Source of the DNA: JAFGVL01 sp963662245
GTDB taxonomy: Bacteria > Bacteroidota > Bacteroidia > Bacteroidales > Paludibacteraceae
DNA: 64,000 nucleotides
Reading direction: 5' to 3'
Assembly: GCA_963662245.2 (NCBI GenBank)
Contig: CAXXVQ010000005.1
Coordinates: 120,716-184,715 of the forward strand
Shown one piece after another: positions 61,199 to 64,000 of the stretch. Each line of letters starts with the position of its first letter. Position 1 is the first letter of the stretch. The position numbers and the translations under genes were made by a program. The notes under the pieces were generated by a model. That model had not been told where the DNA came from. It saw only the letters and a program-made list of their open reading frames with translations, and searched no databases.

Positions 61199-62596
61199 AT
61201 GAGTCATCAAATGTTGTGGGAAAAATGCCTGAATGTAATTAAGGATAATGTAAGCGAAGTTGCCTATGAAACTTGGTTCTCGCCTATCGTTCCTCTTGAT
61301 TACAGGGATAATGAATTTATCTTGCAGGTTCCTAGTCAATTCTTTTACGAATATATAGAGGAGAAATATATAGATCTTCTTAGAAATATATTATATAAGG
61401 AAGTTGGAGCGGGAACGCAATTGAAGTATCATATTGTGATGGATAAGGCTACACAAACTGTAACTGAAATTCCTAGTGCAAAAAAAGCTACATATGAAGT
61501 AAATTCTACTACAACAAATAAGCAAGCGTCTATTTCAAATCCTTTTGAGAAAGTAACGCTTAAAGATATTGACCCACAACTTAATACTAGTTATACATTT
61601 GATTCTTTCATCGAAGGAAAATCAAACAAACTTGCTAGAGTAGCTGGAAAAAGCATTTCAGAGAACCCAGGTGATACAGCATTTAATCCTTTGTTTCTTC
61701 ATGGTCATTCTGGAGTTGGAAAAACACACTTAGTGCATGCTATTGGTTTAGCTGCAAAAGAAAAGAATCCTAATAAAAGGGTTTTGTATGTTTCTGCAAA
61801 CCTTTTTCAAATTCAATACACTAATGCTGTTAGAAGAAATTCTGTGAATGATTTCTTGAACTTTTATCAAACAATTGATGTGTTGATTATTGACGATATT
61901 CATGAGTTTGCTGGAAAAACTGCAACGCAAAATACATTTTTTCATATTTTCAATCACTTGCACCAGTCGCGTAAGCAAATTATTTTGACTTGTGATAGAT
62001 CTCCTGCTTTAATTCAAGGAATGGAGCAAAGATTATTGACTCGTTTTAAGTGGGGCTTAACTGCAGAATTAGAAAAACCTGATTTTGAGTTAAGAAAAGC
62101 AATTCTTGAGAGTAAGATATATAGAGATGGCCTAGATATTTCATCAGAAGTTGTTGACTTTATTGCTGAAAATGTTACAGAGAATATAAGAGACCTTGAG
62201 GGTGTCATTGTTTCTTTGTTAGCACATTCAATGTTGACAAATGCTCCTATTGATATCAAATTGGCCGAAAAGGTTGTTAAGAAGCTTGTCTCTATAACTC
62301 CGGTTTCAATCTCAATGGAAAGAATTAAAGATGTTGTTTGTGAACATTTTAATCTTGAGCTTGAGTCTATTTTGACAAAATCTAGAAAGCGTGAAGTTGT
62401 TCAGGCTAGACAGATTGCCATGTATTTGTCAAAACAATATACAAAAAACTCTTTGTCTTCAATTGGCCATGCTATTGGTAATAGAGACCATGCAACTGTA
62501 CTTCATGCATGTAAAACGGTAAATGATTTGATGTCTACAGATAAAAACTTCAAATCAAGTGTTTTGGAAATTGAATCAAAGCTGAAAAAAGCGTAA
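61199..62596 (+). CDS. dnaA: Chromosomal replication initiator protein DnaA
   Basis: 465 residues. Domain I (about 1-85), a short linker, AAA+ domain with Walker A GHSGVGKTHL and Walker B VLIIDDIHEF, and the C-terminal DNA-binding helix-turn-helix carrying the DnaA signature GNRDHATVLHACKTV. Opens the origin in the ATP-bound form. The start at 61199 is supported by the AAGGGAGG upstream. No dnaN follows. Confidence 0.97.
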   Translation: MSHQMLWEKCLNVIKDNVSEVAYETWFSPIVPLDYRDNEFILQVPSQFFYEYIEEKYIDLLRNILYKEVGAGTQLKYHIVMDKATQTVTEIPSAKKATYEVNSTTTNKQASISNPFEKVTLKDIDPQLNTSYTFDSFIEGKSNKLARVAGKSISENPGDTAFNPLFLHGHSGVGKTHLVHAIGLAAKEKNPNKRVLYVSANLFQIQYTNAVRRNSVNDFLNFYQTIDVLIIDDIHEFAGKTATQNTFFHIFNHLHQSRKQIILTCDRSPALIQGMEQRLLTRFKWGLTAELEKPDFELRKAILESKIYRDGLDISSEVVDFIAENVTENIRDLEGVIVSLLAHSMLTNAPIDIKLAEKVVKKLVSITPVSISMERIKDVVCEHFNLELESILTKSRKREVVQARQIAMYLSKQYTKNSLSSIGHAIGNRDHATVLHACKTVNDLMSTDKNFKSSVLEIESKLKKA

Positions 62597-62628
62597 GACA
62601 GGGTTTATTAATTTAATTCAATTCGAGA

Positions 62629-63189
62629 ATGATTTATCGTTTTTTATTGCTATCCGATGAATCGGATAATTTTGCAAGAGAAATTTCAATAGATTCAGAA
62701 TCTTCTTTTTTTGATTTGCATGAAGCAATCTTAGATTCTGTTAATTATACTAAGGATCAGATTACATCATTTTTTGTTTGCTCCGAAGATTGGGAGAAAG
62801 AACAAGAAATTACATTGATGGAAATGGATTCTAGTTCTGAATATGATAACCTAACTATGTCCGAAACAAAGTTAGAGGATCAGATTTCAGATGAAGGTCA
62901 AAAGCTTCTATATGTTTTTGACTATGTTTCAGACAGAGCTTTCTTTATTGAATTGAAAGAAATCATCTTCTCGAAATCATTATCTAAACCTTATTGTTCA
63001 ATTTCTAAAGGAGATGCTCCTCTTCAGCTTGTAGATGGTTTCGACACAGAGCTAAGTTCTTCTAGTGTTGGAATTGATGAGAATTTCTTTGGAGATGAAG
63101 GATATGATTTAGATGAATTAGATGGAGATGGTTATTCTGGCCTTGATGGTGAAGATAAAACTTCATCTATAGATGATGCAGATTTTTAA
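62629..63189 (+). CDS. Plasmid pRiA4b ORF-3-like protein
   Basis: 186 residues. The N-terminal ~120 residues (YRFLLLSDESDNFAREISID, FFDLHEAILDSVNYTKDQIT, LYVFDYVSDRAFFIEL) match the pRiA4b ORF-3 domain of unknown function. The last ~45 residues are acidic and Gly-rich (GDEGYDLDELDGDGYSGLDG). In Bacteroidota this gene often precedes miaA, as here. No catalytic motif. Confidence 0.8.
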   Translation: MIYRFLLLSDESDNFAREISIDSESSFFDLHEAILDSVNYTKDQITSFFVCSEDWEKEQEITLMEMDSSSEYDNLTMSETKLEDQISDEGQKLLYVFDYVSDRAFFIELKEIIFSKSLSKPYCSISKGDAPLQLVDGFDTELSSSSVGIDENFFGDEGYDLDELDGDGYSGLDGEDKTSSIDDADF

Positions 63190-63209
63190 ACAAATACTAA
63201 TTAATTAAA

Positions 63210-63236
63210 AAAACCCGACTTAGGTTGGGTTTTTTT
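63210..63236 (+). terminator. Terminator before miaA
   Basis: AACCCGACTT and AGGTTGGGTT pair (one G-T), followed by seven T. Confidence 0.75.
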
Positions 63237-63250
63237 ATTAAACTTGCATC

Positions 63251-64000
63251 GTGAATAAGAACACCTTAATAGTTTTAGTTGGTCCAACTGGTATTGGAAA
63301 AACAGAATTAGGCATTCGGCTTGCAGAGCATTTTAATTCTGATATCATATCATCAGACTCTAGACAAATATTTAAAGAGTTGAAAATTGGCACTGCAGCA
63401 CCTGACGAGAATGAGCTTTCTCGAGTAAAACATCATTTTATTGGAACTAAGAGTATCTTTGATTATTATAGTGCAGGTCAATTTGAACTTGACGCCTTGT
63501 CTTTAATGGATACATTATTTGAAAAAAATAATGTCCAATTAATGGTTGGTGGTTCTATGCTTTATATTGATGCTGTTTGTAATGGCTTAGATAATATTCC
63601 GGCAGTGCCTTCAAATATAAGGGATCAAGTTGCTGAAGTGTACGAGAAAGAGGGATTGGTGGGTTTGCAAAATAAATTGCAAGAATTAGACCCCGAATCA
63701 TATTTAAAACTTGATCTGAATAATAAGCAAAGGGTAATGCATGCTGTTGAGGTTTCTATTGCAGCTGAAAAACCATACTCAGAATTTCTAGGACATAATA
63801 AATATACTAGGCCTTTTAATGTTGTCAAAATTGGACTTGATATGCCAAGGGATATTTTGTACGAGAGAATAAATGCTCGTGTAGATATTATGGTAAAAGA
63901 AGGATTGCTTGATGAGGTGAAAGGTTTGTATGAACATAAAAATCTTAATTCGCTTAATACAGTTGGTTATAAAGAATTGTTTAAATTTTTTGATGGTGAG
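63251..64000 (+). CDS. miaA: tRNA dimethylallyltransferase, N-terminal part (cut by window edge)
   Basis: 250 codons from a GTG start at 63251; no ATG fits. P-loop GPTGIGKTELGIRLAE, then SSDSRQIFKELKIGTA, and the later GGSMLYIDAVCNGLDNIP: the MiaA core. It transfers a dimethylallyl group to A37 of tRNAs reading UNN codons. The C-terminal ~50 residues are outside the window. Confidence 0.94.
   Translation, partial: MNKNTLIVLVGPTGIGKTELGIRLAEHFNSDIISSDSRQIFKELKIGTAAPDENELSRVKHHFIGTKSIFDYYSAGQFELDALSLMDTLFEKNNVQLMVGGSMLYIDAVCNGLDNIPAVPSNIRDQVAEVYEKEGLVGLQNKLQELDPESYLKLDLNNKQRVMHAVEVSIAAEKPYSEFLGHNKYTRPFNVVKIGLDMPRDILYERINARVDIMVKEGLLDEVKGLYEHKNLNSLNTVGYKELFKFFDGE

Overview
The window looks like a chromosome segment of a Bacteroidota bacterium, probably of the Bacteroidales/Marinilabiliales type (order is inference). 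The evidence is AT-rich DNA, secreted proteins with type IX secretion C-terminal domains, a surface-lipoprotein export signal, phosphate-selective porin and TonB-receptor families, TTG-N20-TAnnTTTG promoters, and families typical of this phylum (DUF4924, PAS-LuxR regulators, DUF4375, a pRiA4b ORF-3 protein next to miaA).

Layout. 0-16.8 kb is mostly envelope: the 5' part of ppk1, two GT90-type glycosyltransferase paralogs, serB, a secreted metallophosphatase with a frameshift in its signal peptide, a PagL-like barrel, a TonB receptor, a patatin phospholipase, a sialidase-like protein, an SDR and tag. Three copies of a ~95-bp triple-hairpin repeat separate the small secreted genes there. 16.9-21.6 kb is a DUF3616 / porin / lamin-tail lipoprotein / T9SS-cargo cluster. 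21.7-26.3 kb is accessory: a frameshifted DUF2284 gene, an HD hydrolase, an AAA-DUF4143 ATPase, a fibronectin-III remnant and an MntA-HepT toxin-antitoxin pair between direct repeats.

26.3-52.6 kb is built around branched-chain amino acid synthesis. ilvD-ilvB-ilvN-thioesterase and leuA-leuC-leuD-(citramalate/isopropylmalate synthase)-mgsA-leuB each begin with a canonical promoter, a tiny Ile/Val/Leu- or Leu/Ile-rich leader peptide and a terminator: two transcription attenuators. Most wider junctions inside these operons hold hairpin-forming repeats, and two of those elements carry a four-helix-bundle ORF between inverted ends. Between the operons lie pdxS-pdxT, a 1388-bp IS4-family insertion that split a bidirectional terminator, a PAS-LuxR regulator, a DUF4375 protein, four genes built from six copies of one uncharacterised domain, ilvC on the opposite strand, an AraC regulator, and an unrecognised two-gene module of a soluble protein translationally coupled to a four-helix membrane protein.

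52.7-64 kb is core: rplY-pth-S4 protein-DUF4924, rfbACD for dTDP-rhamnose, proS, a fold-III arginine decarboxylase, dnaA, a pRiA4b ORF-3 protein and the 5' part of miaA. No rRNA, tRNA or CRISPR array was seen. All calls come from reading the sequence; no database search was run.
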